Below, one piece after another: positions 27,359 to 35,838 of a stretch of DNA of 51,884 bases; positions within the stretch are counted from its first letter, which is position 1, and each line of letters begins with the position of its first letter. The translations under genes were made by a program, and so were the position numbers. The stretch comes from CAZDBA01 sp964503615 (GTDB lineage: Bacteria; Planctomycetota; Planctomycetia; Pirellulales; Pirellulaceae), in NCBI GenBank assembly GCA_964503615.1, contig CAZDBA010000010.1, positions 1 to 51,884 of the forward strand, read 5' to 3'. The notes below the pieces were generated by a model that did no database searches, was not told the origin of the DNA, and was given only the letters and a program-made list of their open reading frames with translations.

Positions 27359-27601
27359 ATGGCTAATCTCTCGTTACCAAACTGTTTCTTAAGTGGCCCG
27401 AAACCGTATTCGAGTATTTATCACGTCCGAGGCAAAGAGGTTTTGCGTTACACGAATCCTCGTCTGGATCCAAAAAGCAAAGAGGCCAAACCGCTGCTGG
27501 CTCAAGGTGCGAACCTTCGACTGTCACACGGTCACATCGCGTTGCAGGCCGAAACCCAAAGAGTCTGGTTTCGAAACATCCAAATCCTCCCGCTTGATTA
27601 G
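27359..27601 (+). pseudogene. C-terminal remnant of a DUF1080 (3-keto-disaccharide hydrolase) domain
   Basis: An open stretch of 80 codons. From about residue 20 it reads like the end of a DUF1080 domain: GKEVLRYTNPRLDP, then LAQGANLRLSHGHIALQAE and VWFRNIQILPLD, the usual closing strand. The N-terminal two-thirds of the domain (normally about 180 residues, with a signal peptide) is missing, and the first 18 residues here do not look related. I therefore read it as a 5'-truncated relic. DUF1080 proteins are abundant exported carbohydrate-active proteins in planctomycetes. A short functional protein is unlikely. The following 27602-27879 contains no gene. Confidence 0.65.
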
Positions 27602-27879
27602 TAAACGGTAGCCATGAAAGCAAATCAATTGAGATCCAAAATCAATTGAGGCCCAGTTCAGAATTGTTTTTAGCACAACGCTGGCCATGAGTTTAATTGC
27701 GCAAAGTGTATTGACTTACACTTGTCCTTTTTGAGCATAGCGTTAAGCAAATATTGCGATCCTTTTCCTTCCCCATGGCTTCCCTGTTCTTGAGTATGAC
27801 AGGATTTTCCTTGATATTCACTGGCGATGTTCAACAATCTGTCTTTTGAAAGTAATCAACCAAAGGGAACCGAAAAGCT

Positions 27880-28365
27880 ATGAACCGCTTCAGCCTGATT
27901 TTTATTATGTTTGTTGCATTGTCTGGTTGTAATGGTGGGAGCTCTGAAGGTGGGAGCTCTGAACCATCGATTCTGAAGAATTTTAATATTTCCAAAATCG
28001 CTGAAAGTTCCACCTCAGACGAAGTTGTAATCGAAATGCCTGGGCAGTCTTCCGGCAGTGGTGGAGTGTCAGTCGAAGTCCTTCGAATGGTGGTTGCAAC
28101 TAAAGGAGTCTTTGACCCATTTACTTTTCTGGATACCGCTCACAAAGAAGTGATTGGAATCATTAAGGCAAAAGCGAGTAAGAGAGATTGCAGTGCGTAT
28201 CCGGTTGGAGAAGAGGGCCTGCAAGGGTTTTTTGTAAGTTGGGAAACTGATGGAAAGCGTGGGCTGTATCAGGTGTCTCACCTCTATACCCAGACCGCTA
28301 ACACTGAAGATGGACAAACAACGAACCATACATTTTCGATCCTCTCTTACGAACACACTAAATAA
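27880..28365 (+). CDS. Small lipoprotein of unknown function
   Basis: 161 residues. A lipoprotein signal is clear: MNRFSLIFIMFVALSGC, with lipobox LSGC (Cys17). Directly after the lipidated cysteine, NGGSSEGGSSEP contains an exact 15-base tandem duplication (GGTGGGAGCTCTGAA twice), giving a flexible tether. The rest is a small soluble domain with two further cysteines at most and no family I recognise. GGGAACCGAAAAGCT precedes the ATG, with GGGAA as a modest ribosome-binding site. It lies alone in a decayed, gene-poor stretch. The lipoprotein call is firm; the function is unknown. Confidence 0.75.
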   Translation: MNRFSLIFIMFVALSGCNGGSSEGGSSEPSILKNFNISKIAESSTSDEVVIEMPGQSSGSGGVSVEVLRMVVATKGVFDPFTFLDTAHKEVIGIIKAKASKRDCSAYPVGEEGLQGFFVSWETDGKRGLYQVSHLYTQTANTEDGQTTNHTFSILSYEHTK

Positions 28366-28444
28366 GTACCCGATCGTCAACAACCTTTAGCCGTCAGCCA
28401 AAGGCTTACGCAATCTCAGTGCAAAAGAGGTTGTCATGACACGC

Positions 28445-28720
28445 TCAGTTCGTCACCGTCTGATCGGCTGTTAGCGATTCCAGTTGAGTGCAAACGATCG
28501 CCCAGTTTTCAGGTGTGCCGTTGGCCAGTCGGTTGCGATTGTACGAGAATCGCCAAGCGTCAGCGCGGCCGCGTAATTTTTCTGGACCTTCGTACGAAAT
28601 GATCGTGTACGAGCTTGGCTTGTCCCGCCAATCTTGAGGATCGAATCCTGCTGCGGGGAGTGCCTTGTCGTTTAATTTACCACTAAAGATTGGAAACCTG
28701 CAAAAGACGAAACTTCTTTG
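28445..28720 (-). pseudogene. 5'-truncated reading frame of an unrecognised protein
   Basis: On the minus strand, 91 codons are open from just after an in-frame TGA at 28721-28723 to a TGA at 28445-28447, without any ATG start. The translation has natural protein composition, for example AAGFDPQDWRDKPSSY, YEGPEKLRGRADAWRFSY and GTPENWAIVCTQLESL, rich in Trp, Arg and Pro. No counterpart on the plus strand competes. I take it as the surviving C-terminal part of a gene. The family is not recognised. It faces the DUF58 gene start at 28817. Confidence 0.4.
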
Positions 28721-28816
28721 TCACAAACCTATTTCCCATTGTTATTGGTTGAAATTGCCACCAACGATCCCAATTCACTTTAAATTACCCGTCTGCCAAA
28801 AGTAAAAAGGCAAATC

Positions 28817-30151
28817 ATGAGCAGGGCAACAATCAGATTGAATGAGAGTACAAATCTCATCGCCAAGGCCACGATCGGCTTTCAAAGTCTTGTTCGCCAT
28901 TGTGCGAAAATGCCGATCGTTGGACCAGCGTTGTTCGGGATACGAGTAGCTTTGAACTGGATTCCCTTGTCAGCGGCAGGCTTGGTGATCGTACCTCTAC
29001 TGTTTTGGGCGCGGCAGCGCTTTGGAATCACGCAACAGGACCAGATTGTCCTCGTTGCAACGACGGTTGGTCTTGTCGCAATCGCTACGCTGGCCTTGAT
29101 GGTTTTGGCAACCGCAATCCGCTTGAAGGTCTGGAGAATAACACAAGACTTCGAACCGATTCAAATGATTTCTGGTATCCCATCCCAAACCGACTTTAAA
29201 TTACCAATCGCACTAAGAAACCCTTTCATCGTTAGTAAAGCCAATTGGCAGTCACCACAAATGACGAACTCTCGGTTTGTTTTTAAAGGTTTTAAAGTCA
29301 CCGAAGAAGCTACGGCTGAAAAACGAGGCTATTCCGAAGCGATCATTCGGACCTTCGTTCTGAGTGATTTCCTCGGCCTATGCAAAATCTCACTAACGCA
29401 AAAAGTCGCGGCTTCGGCCACCATTGAGCCCAATCAGGGTCGCGCAGCCAGTGTCCAACTTATTTCGCAACTACAAGCTGGAGACACCATTCCTCATCCA
29501 GAGGGTAAACCCCAAGGCGACTTGATCGAGATGAAAAACTACGGAGCAGGCGATCCGCTCAAACTCGTTTTATGGAAACAATACGCACGCACAGGCCGTC
29601 TGCTGGTTCGTTCTCACGAACGGTCCATTGCGGAAACCGAACGGATTGCGGTGGCATTTGTTGCTGGCGACCAGGACGAAGCCAATGCAGGGGTTGCCTT
29701 TGCCATGCTGGACAACCAGTGTTTCGGAACCGAATTTACTTTCTGCGCAGATGGCGCAACCGCTCCAACGAATGTTCGTAGCGAAGCCAAATTTCAAATC
29801 ATTCGGTCTGCGGGCACTGACGTTCCCGCTTCTTCACTAAGCAGGATTTTTGAACAGGGTAATGAAAACAACTTATTGCTTTTCGTTCCGGCAAAAGTAG
29901 GGCCATGGATCGACCGACTTGCCGAACAAACAGATCGAACGAATGTACGGGCCAAGGCGATTCTGACGATCGACCACGTTGAATCTGGAAACACGTCCTG
30001 GTTTGGCAAGTTATTCCTAAGTGCAAAATCAAAACAGCACAAACAAAAAGCTGATTGCATCTCAGTCTGCAAAATTCTAAACGAGATGGGTATCGAGCCA
30101 ACAATCGTTGATCGAAAAAACGGCGAAGTTCTTCCTGAACGATTCGTCTGA
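28817..30151 (+). CDS. DUF58 domain membrane protein
   Basis: 444 residues. Two adjacent membrane segments (about 53-70 and 79-103) are followed by a beta-rich region and then the DUF58 core around residues 230-270: EMKNYGAGDPLKLVLWKQYARTGRLLVR in pieces, the usual YxxGDxxRxIxWKxxARxxxLxVR pattern. A VWA-like fold follows, as in other DUF58 proteins. The gene has AAAAGG before the ATG. It stands first in a run with transglutaminase, MoxR and TPR genes (15-base gap to the next). DUF58, TgpA-type transglutaminase and MoxR ATPase genes are commonly linked in bacteria, where they are thought to form a membrane-associated complex activated by the ATPase. Exact role unknown. Confidence 0.85.
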   Translation: MSRATIRLNESTNLIAKATIGFQSLVRHCAKMPIVGPALFGIRVALNWIPLSAAGLVIVPLLFWARQRFGITQQDQIVLVATTVGLVAIATLALMVLATAIRLKVWRITQDFEPIQMISGIPSQTDFKLPIALRNPFIVSKANWQSPQMTNSRFVFKGFKVTEEATAEKRGYSEAIIRTFVLSDFLGLCKISLTQKVAASATIEPNQGRAASVQLISQLQAGDTIPHPEGKPQGDLIEMKNYGAGDPLKLVLWKQYARTGRLLVRSHERSIAETERIAVAFVAGDQDEANAGVAFAMLDNQCFGTEFTFCADGATAPTNVRSEAKFQIIRSAGTDVPASSLSRIFEQGNENNLLLFVPAKVGPWIDRLAEQTDRTNVRAKAILTIDHVESGNTSWFGKLFLSAKSKQHKQKADCISVCKILNEMGIEPTIVDRKNGEVLPERFV

Positions 30152-30166
30152 AACTGGAGCTAAACC

Positions 30167-32416
30167 ATGAACTCAATCGAAAAAACAGATCGACTCAAAC
30201 AATCGCCAAGCCAAATTATCTTGAGACTGTTCGCGTATGGAATCAGCGCATTTGTTGCCTTCTTTCCTATCGGGGGCTGGCCAGCCGTATTGGGCGCTTG
30301 GCTGGCGGTTGCCACTTGCGTGATTCTCACCAGCCTTCAGAAATTTAGCCAAGTCCGTTTCCTGGCAGTTCTCGTTGCATCCATCGGCGCCATAACCCTG
30401 GGAGTTTTCGCCGATAATTGGCTGGGTGGGTTTTCTTTACCCGCGAAATGGGTGGGCTCTGGCAATTACGGAATCGTCGTCGAGTTTGTCACATTTGGTT
30501 TGATTAGCGCGGGAATCGTCTCGCTGTTTCGAACGATGGCGATTCGGTTCGGCCCCCTGATCTTTGTCGAAGCATTTGTCATTCTTCTGCCCGTCGTGCT
30601 TCTGTTCGCCGGTCACAGGGACTTGCAATTTGGTCGACCGCGATTCCTTAGCGATTGGGCAAGCACCAATGGTCTGAGCATCATCACTGTATTGACGATC
30701 GTTGGAGTTGGCTTGATTTTCGCAGGAGTTGCAACCGTGACGCGTGAGAATGATGGCAAGCGTCTATTCGAATCGATTTTGTTGATATGCGTCTTAATCG
30801 GGGTGGGGTCGTTAGTCTACTACAACAGCCCCCGTACTGCGTCTGTTTCAAAAGACCCATCGGGTCAATCCAAAGGAAAACAGAACGAACAAGAAAATCA
30901 ATCTAAAGGTAAGAGCAAAAAAGTAGAAGGAACTAAAACACCCCCACCTCCCAAAGGCGATTCAAAAGGCTTCGACGACGAAACGGACATTTCACCACCT
31001 TCGAACAGCTCACAACAGAAAAAAACCGTCGCAATGGTTCTTCTGGAAAGCGACTTTCAACCTCCGAATGGTACTTGGCATTTTAGGCAATCGGTTCGAA
31101 GCCGGTTTGACGGAAACCGCCTGATCGCACCGTTAGATGCCGAAGCGAATATTGGAATTCCAACCACGTTTCCAATTGAGAACATGGAAATCGACACTCA
31201 CTCGATTGAAGAAGGCTGGAGCCAACAGGTAAGCGGAACCGTCCACTTGATGTCTCAGTTAAATCGCCCTGTATCTCCTGTCAGCACCTTTGAGTTGTCG
31301 CCAGTTCAGAATCCTAATCCGGACTTGTTCAAAAAGTCGTACGCTTTTCAGGCGAACGTACTCGCGGATCCTACGATCGATGGATTTGAATATAAGCTAT
31401 ATACCGAGCTTACAATCAAAAAGGCTGGCAACCCGAATTGGTCCGAAGACTTGTGGAACAGCTACACTGAATTTCCTTCTGATGATCCCCGGTACAAAGA
31501 ACTTGCCGACAAGATCATCAGCGAGAATTTGGACGTGGAAAGTCTTCCCGAATTTCTTCGCGATTCTGCGATGTTGCGGGTGCTAACCGTGAAACGGTGG
31601 CTTGAAAAAAACGCAATTTATACGTTTCACCCGGACCCCGCCGTAACAGACGACCCCACAGCCGATTTTCTCTTTGGTACTCGTCGTGGTTATTGCACGC
31701 ACCTATCCAATTCAAACGTGCTCCTACTTCGAGCCCTTGGAATCCCGGCGCGAGTTGCCATTGGCTTCGCGGTTCCCGTAGCTCGTGCGGGCAAATCAGC
31801 AACGGTCACGATCCAAGGAAGCGATGCTCATGCCTGGACCGAAGTTTATTTTGAGAATACAGGGTGGGTCGCAATCGAAATTAATACTGAACGGATTGCT
31901 GACGACACACAATTGCCAACGCCACCAGACGCGGAAACTTCAAGGGCGCTGGCAAAGGAAGCTCGCAAGAATCCGGTCGATCCGAAAAAGGACAAAGCGG
32001 TAGAAGAAAAACGGGCTGTAAGTTTATCAATCGCATTACTTCGTATCTTGGCCATCGTCGGGCTGATGTATCTACCCAAAATCTGGAGAAGACTATCACC
32101 CTGGTTTTGCTCAGTCAATCGACCATACAAACCTTGTTACCGTGATGTTCTGGATCGGCTCTCAGAGATTGGAATTTACCGCCAGTTCGGTGAAACGCGT
32201 GAGCAGTTTGCCAGCCGAGTCTCGGCTCAGGTCCCTGCATTTGCAACCATGACCGATGCTCATATGAACATTAAATACGGGCAAGAAAAGGCGATTCGCC
32301 GTTCAGATTGGCTTGATTTGAGAAAAACAGCTATCACCCAGATTTCAAGTGTCACAACTGTCCCAAGACGCTGTATTGGAGTCATGAACCCTTTCTCATG
32401 GATCAGGACTTCATAA
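30167..32416 (+). CDS. Transglutaminase-like membrane protein (TgpA-type)
   Basis: 749 residues. Five or six membrane segments occupy about residues 20-220, followed by a charged, Lys/Ser-rich periplasmic linker (about 225-285). The transglutaminase core shows the nucleophile in RRGYCTHLSN (Cys510) and the His in SDAHAWTEVYF (His555), with the third polar residue in WVAIEIN. One more membrane helix follows (about 622-640), and then a cytoplasmic tail. This matches the TgpA plan of membrane domain, extracytoplasmic cysteine transglutaminase and helix. The catalytic pair is intact, so it is likely to be an active peptidase or transamidase outside the membrane. It overlaps no neighbour; MoxR begins 110 bases later. 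Targets are not known. Confidence 0.87.
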   Translation: MNSIEKTDRLKQSPSQIILRLFAYGISAFVAFFPIGGWPAVLGAWLAVATCVILTSLQKFSQVRFLAVLVASIGAITLGVFADNWLGGFSLPAKWVGSGNYGIVVEFVTFGLISAGIVSLFRTMAIRFGPLIFVEAFVILLPVVLLFAGHRDLQFGRPRFLSDWASTNGLSIITVLTIVGVGLIFAGVATVTRENDGKRLFESILLICVLIGVGSLVYYNSPRTASVSKDPSGQSKGKQNEQENQSKGKSKKVEGTKTPPPPKGDSKGFDDETDISPPSNSSQQKKTVAMVLLESDFQPPNGTWHFRQSVRSRFDGNRLIAPLDAEANIGIPTTFPIENMEIDTHSIEEGWSQQVSGTVHLMSQLNRPVSPVSTFELSPVQNPNPDLFKKSYAFQANVLADPTIDGFEYKLYTELTIKKAGNPNWSEDLWNSYTEFPSDDPRYKELADKIISENLDVESLPEFLRDSAMLRVLTVKRWLEKNAIYTFHPDPAVTDDPTADFLFGTRRGYCTHLSNSNVLLLRALGIPARVAIGFAVPVARAGKSATVTIQGSDAHAWTEVYFENTGWVAIEINTERIADDTQLPTPPDAETSRALAKEARKNPVDPKKDKAVEEKRAVSLSIALLRILAIVGLMYLPKIWRRLSPWFCSVNRPYKPCYRDVLDRLSEIGIYRQFGETREQFASRVSAQVPAFATMTDAHMNIKYGQEKAIRRSDWLDLRKTAITQISSVTTVPRRCIGVMNPFSWIRTS

Positions 32417-32526
32417 AGCTTCTTAAAACTACCGCTAACAAATTTGCACCTAACAACATCAAACCCGCTGATAAAAATTGTCGGTTGAAACTTCACGACA
32501 ACCGTCGATCTAACAAGGAAACTCAG

Positions 32527-33576
32527 ATGATTACAACAAAAACAAACGCCGAGACATCAAAACCAGTTGTTGCTCAAATGGCGACTCAAACCGTTACCCA
32601 AATGGAATCGCTACCCGATGCCTATGAACTGTTTGCCGGGATGCGAGATAGCTGTCGGCAACGAGTCCAGGGCCGCGACGACGTGATTGACTTAGCCATC
32701 ATTGCGTTGCTTTCCGATGGACACATCTTGCTGGAAGACCACCCCGGATCAGGAAAAACAACATTGGCAAAGGCGTTAGGCGAATGCATCGTTCGCAAAA
32801 AATCAGACTCCCAAATGGCATCCTTTCGAAGAATCCAATTCACGCCAGATCTTTTGCCTTCGGATGTCACTGGCACGACGATCTTTGACCCCGATTCCAA
32901 CACGTTCCAATACCGGCCTGGCCCCGTCTTTGCGAACTTGGTTCTAGCGGATGAAATTAACCGAACCAGTCCGAAAGTCCAAGCTTCATTGCTGGAGGCG
33001 ATGGGCGAAAAGCAAGTCACTGTCGACAACACGACCCATGAGTTGGAAGAACTATTCTTCGTCATGGCGACACAAAACCCGCTGGACTTGATGGGCACCT
33101 ATCCACTCCCGAGAGCTCAACTGGATCGGTTTCTATTCAAGATCCACATGACGTTTTTGGAGCGAGAGTCCGAATTGGATGTCCTCAGTCGCTGGGGCAA
33201 CGCGCAAAAAGCTCCCAAGCTGTTTGCCGCAGTGCCCAGGGCATTTGTTCTTGCTCGAAAAGTGATTGGCGAAAACATCAACGTTTCGAAAACGATCCAC
33301 GAATGCCTCGTCGACATTGCCAACGAACTTAGGAATCATCCTAAAGTAGCTCAGGGCGTTTCGACCCGATGCTTGGTCAACTCCATAGCCGCTCTTCAAA
33401 CTCTCGCGATGACCCAAGGCAGAGAGTTCGTAACTCCAGACGACATTCGCGCTATCTCGAAGCCGCTATTTAGTCACCGCCTGGAACTGATTCCTGGAGT
33501 CAAGGACGTGGACTCGATCGTTGAAGAGTGTGTAAAACCTGTCCTGGACGCAGCTGCACGCAAGTCTCTCAAATAA
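32527..33576 (+). CDS. MoxR-family AAA+ ATPase
   Basis: 349 residues from the ATG at 32527, which has AAGGA eight bases upstream. A start at 32398 would overlap the transglutaminase end and was rejected. Walker A is EDHPGSGKTTLAKAL (about residues 72-86) and Walker B is LVLADEINRTSPKVQASLLEAM (in two parts, about 138-160), followed by sensor 1 in FFVMATQNPLD. These are diagnostic of MoxR ATPases. The C-terminal lid includes STRCLVN and FVTPDDI. MoxR proteins act as chaperone-like remodelers of metal-binding or VWA-domain proteins; DUF58 and TPR partners flank it here. The N-terminal 35 residues are Thr/Gln-rich and probably disordered. Confidence 0.93.
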   Translation: MITTKTNAETSKPVVAQMATQTVTQMESLPDAYELFAGMRDSCRQRVQGRDDVIDLAIIALLSDGHILLEDHPGSGKTTLAKALGECIVRKKSDSQMASFRRIQFTPDLLPSDVTGTTIFDPDSNTFQYRPGPVFANLVLADEINRTSPKVQASLLEAMGEKQVTVDNTTHELEELFFVMATQNPLDLMGTYPLPRAQLDRFLFKIHMTFLERESELDVLSRWGNAQKAPKLFAAVPRAFVLARKVIGENINVSKTIHECLVDIANELRNHPKVAQGVSTRCLVNSIAALQTLAMTQGREFVTPDDIRAISKPLFSHRLELIPGVKDVDSIVEECVKPVLDAAARKSLK

Positions 33577-33651
33577 TAAAGTTTTGATTCCAATCCCTTA
33601 AGTTCTTCAAGCCTTAACAACTTTTACACCTACCCGCATCGGACTGAACCC

Positions 33652-35808
33652 ATGAACAATCGACTAATGCGTATTGCATTTTTTGGAGCGATCACGGTTT
33701 TGATTGCTTTGACGGGTTGGGCTTATGTGAAAAGTCAATTCATCGATTCTCCTGACTACATCGAATGTCCGTTTGTGCAGTTCGACAAGGATCTACCACG
33801 TTTCCTCCTGGTCGAAAATATTCCACCGCAATCTGATCAAGACGCCTATTGGGCGTTCTGGGAACGGCAAACTGAGATTCATGAGTACTACATGGAAAAC
33901 GGAGCGATCAGCAAGGCGACCGAAAAAGAACGCGAGGCCTTCCTTGCCGAACGACAGGGGAAGTACGCCAAAGCCCAAAAGCTATGTAACGAAATCCTTC
34001 AAGAAAATCCGGACTCGATTCCCGCATTGTATGCCCTTGCCGGCGCTCGTGCGTTCGGTGAAACGGATTTAACTTATGCCCTTTACCTGATTCGTCGCGC
34101 CCGCAAATTGGCACAAAGAAAAGGTGTGAAAAACCCAAAGGACCAAGACGCCTGCGAGTGGTATATCAGGACTCTTGATCGAGAGCATTGGATCTTGTCA
34201 GATCTCGATCGAAGTGAGGAAGTCATTCGAACACTTGAATTGATTGGGCAAGCCTACGAGCCACTCATTTGGGACCAGATTTGGCCGTTGCTCAAGCTCG
34301 AGCGTTTTGATGAAGCCCAAGCCAAAATCGACGAGTGCATTCAAAAGGGGCAATTCGTCGAGACAGCCCGAAACGGCCTGATTGCTATGAAGGACCGGAT
34401 GCGCAATCGAAAACGAACTTACGAAATAAGCAGCGAATTGATCGACGGCAATTCTGAAAGTCCCGTCATCTGGAGTAACGCTGCACTAGCCGCATTACAA
34501 GTATTCAAAATTGAAGAAGCGGAACAACGGTTTAACAAATCAATCGATCTTGGTGTGCCGGACTTTAATGGAACCGCTTACGTTTACTTGGCTCAACTTT
34601 ACGTGGAGCAGGGCAGGTTTCCCGAAGCCATGACAGCGATGAAACGCACACAACTGACAAGGTCTCAACGCGAATTGTATACTCTGCAACAGGACGAAGC
34701 CCGCACCCAAAAGGCACTTGCACAATTGACTTTGGGGCTGGGGCGACACGAAAAGGCAGAAAATTATGCTCGCAAGGCCGCAGCCGATTCAGATCGCGCG
34801 GGCAGTTCAAGCAACAGCAAAAACGTATTGGATGCAGGGAACCAAATCGTCCTCTGGACGGTCCTGAATTTCAGCCGGGAACACCTTCGTGAAAAGATTG
34901 CCAGTTCAAAAAATACAGCAATCGCTGATCGAATAGCGTTACAAAAGTTGAATACCGAACTCTGGATGTTGGCAAGGCAGTTCCGCAAAAACACGCGCGG
35001 TGACCTGTTAGTCCACACAATGAGACCAAGGCCTAACGCGGCACCCGGAATGGAAGTGGGTGTTGCACCCTGGTTTCGAGCGAGTGCAACACAAATGGTC
35101 CCCTTTGGAGTTGCCAATGCGGCAGTCAGTGAGGCGATTGAGATCGAGACTTACGAGAATGCGTCGCCCTATTTCGAGGCAATGAAAGCTGAACTTGCAT
35201 TGGAGGGTGGGCAAAACAAGAAAGCCCTGGACTTGGCAAAATCAGCTTTGCAGAATCTTTTGCCGGGTGACAAACTGCTACGAGCGCGAGTAAATGCAAT
35301 TGCGGGAGAAGCGGCAAGAAGGAACGGCGACTTGCAACAGGCCTTTGTTCATTGGGAATCTACCCTGCGAGATTTTCCGCAAGCGTTCCGCCTTTTGAAT
35401 CTTAGCTTGCCGGTTTCGATTGAACACGACGATACCAAGGAGACCATCGATCTTGCCAAACGACTCTTCCGTTCTCCCCGCTTTTTCAAAAACGACGAAG
35501 GATACACGATTCAGCTAAACAAGCAGGATGGTGGAATTTCGTTTCAGTTTGTGTTGAGCGATTCTTCCATTCACATTTCAGGATTGGTGGAACCGACCGA
35601 GTCGGATGAGGATAGCACGAGCCAATCCGATGATGGAGACTTGATTGCAAAAACGGCCATGGAGATCCACGAGCAGTTAATGTTTCCAGTCGTTGACATG
35701 TCGCAAACGGATTTGAGTTCATTGGACGGCTCTCCAACCGCCATTCGAGATCGCGAATCGGTGGATAACCTATTAGATACAGTCCTTCAGTTAGAGGCAG
35801 GCGAATAG
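33652..35808 (+). CDS. Membrane-anchored TPR-repeat protein
   Basis: 718 residues. One N-terminal membrane segment (about residues 7-25) is followed by a long helical region with tetratricopeptide-like pairs, for example YAKAQKLCNEILQENPDSIPALYALAG (read in parts, about 103-128), LVPxx-type helices around 200-240, AEQRFNKSIDLGVPDF (about 288-303) and ARVNAIAGEAARRNGDLQQAF (about 545-565). No catalytic motif is visible. It begins 75 bases after MoxR and completes the DUF58-transglutaminase-MoxR-TPR series. TPR partners in such clusters are usually scaffolds in the periplasm. The C-terminal 120 residues are acidic and of unknown fold. It converges with the helicase gene, whose stop is 30 bases away. 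Confidence 0.8.
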   Translation: MNNRLMRIAFFGAITVLIALTGWAYVKSQFIDSPDYIECPFVQFDKDLPRFLLVENIPPQSDQDAYWAFWERQTEIHEYYMENGAISKATEKEREAFLAERQGKYAKAQKLCNEILQENPDSIPALYALAGARAFGETDLTYALYLIRRARKLAQRKGVKNPKDQDACEWYIRTLDREHWILSDLDRSEEVIRTLELIGQAYEPLIWDQIWPLLKLERFDEAQAKIDECIQKGQFVETARNGLIAMKDRMRNRKRTYEISSELIDGNSESPVIWSNAALAALQVFKIEEAEQRFNKSIDLGVPDFNGTAYVYLAQLYVEQGRFPEAMTAMKRTQLTRSQRELYTLQQDEARTQKALAQLTLGLGRHEKAENYARKAAADSDRAGSSSNSKNVLDAGNQIVLWTVLNFSREHLREKIASSKNTAIADRIALQKLNTELWMLARQFRKNTRGDLLVHTMRPRPNAAPGMEVGVAPWFRASATQMVPFGVANAAVSEAIEIETYENASPYFEAMKAELALEGGQNKKALDLAKSALQNLLPGDKLLRARVNAIAGEAARRNGDLQQAFVHWESTLRDFPQAFRLLNLSLPVSIEHDDTKETIDLAKRLFRSPRFFKNDEGYTIQLNKQDGGISFQFVLSDSSIHISGLVEPTESDEDSTSQSDDGDLIAKTAMEIHEQLMFPVVDMSQTDLSSLDGSPTAIRDRESVDNLLDTVLQLEAGE

Positions 35809-35838
35809 CGAACTAGAGTAAATCATGGAACAGCAACA

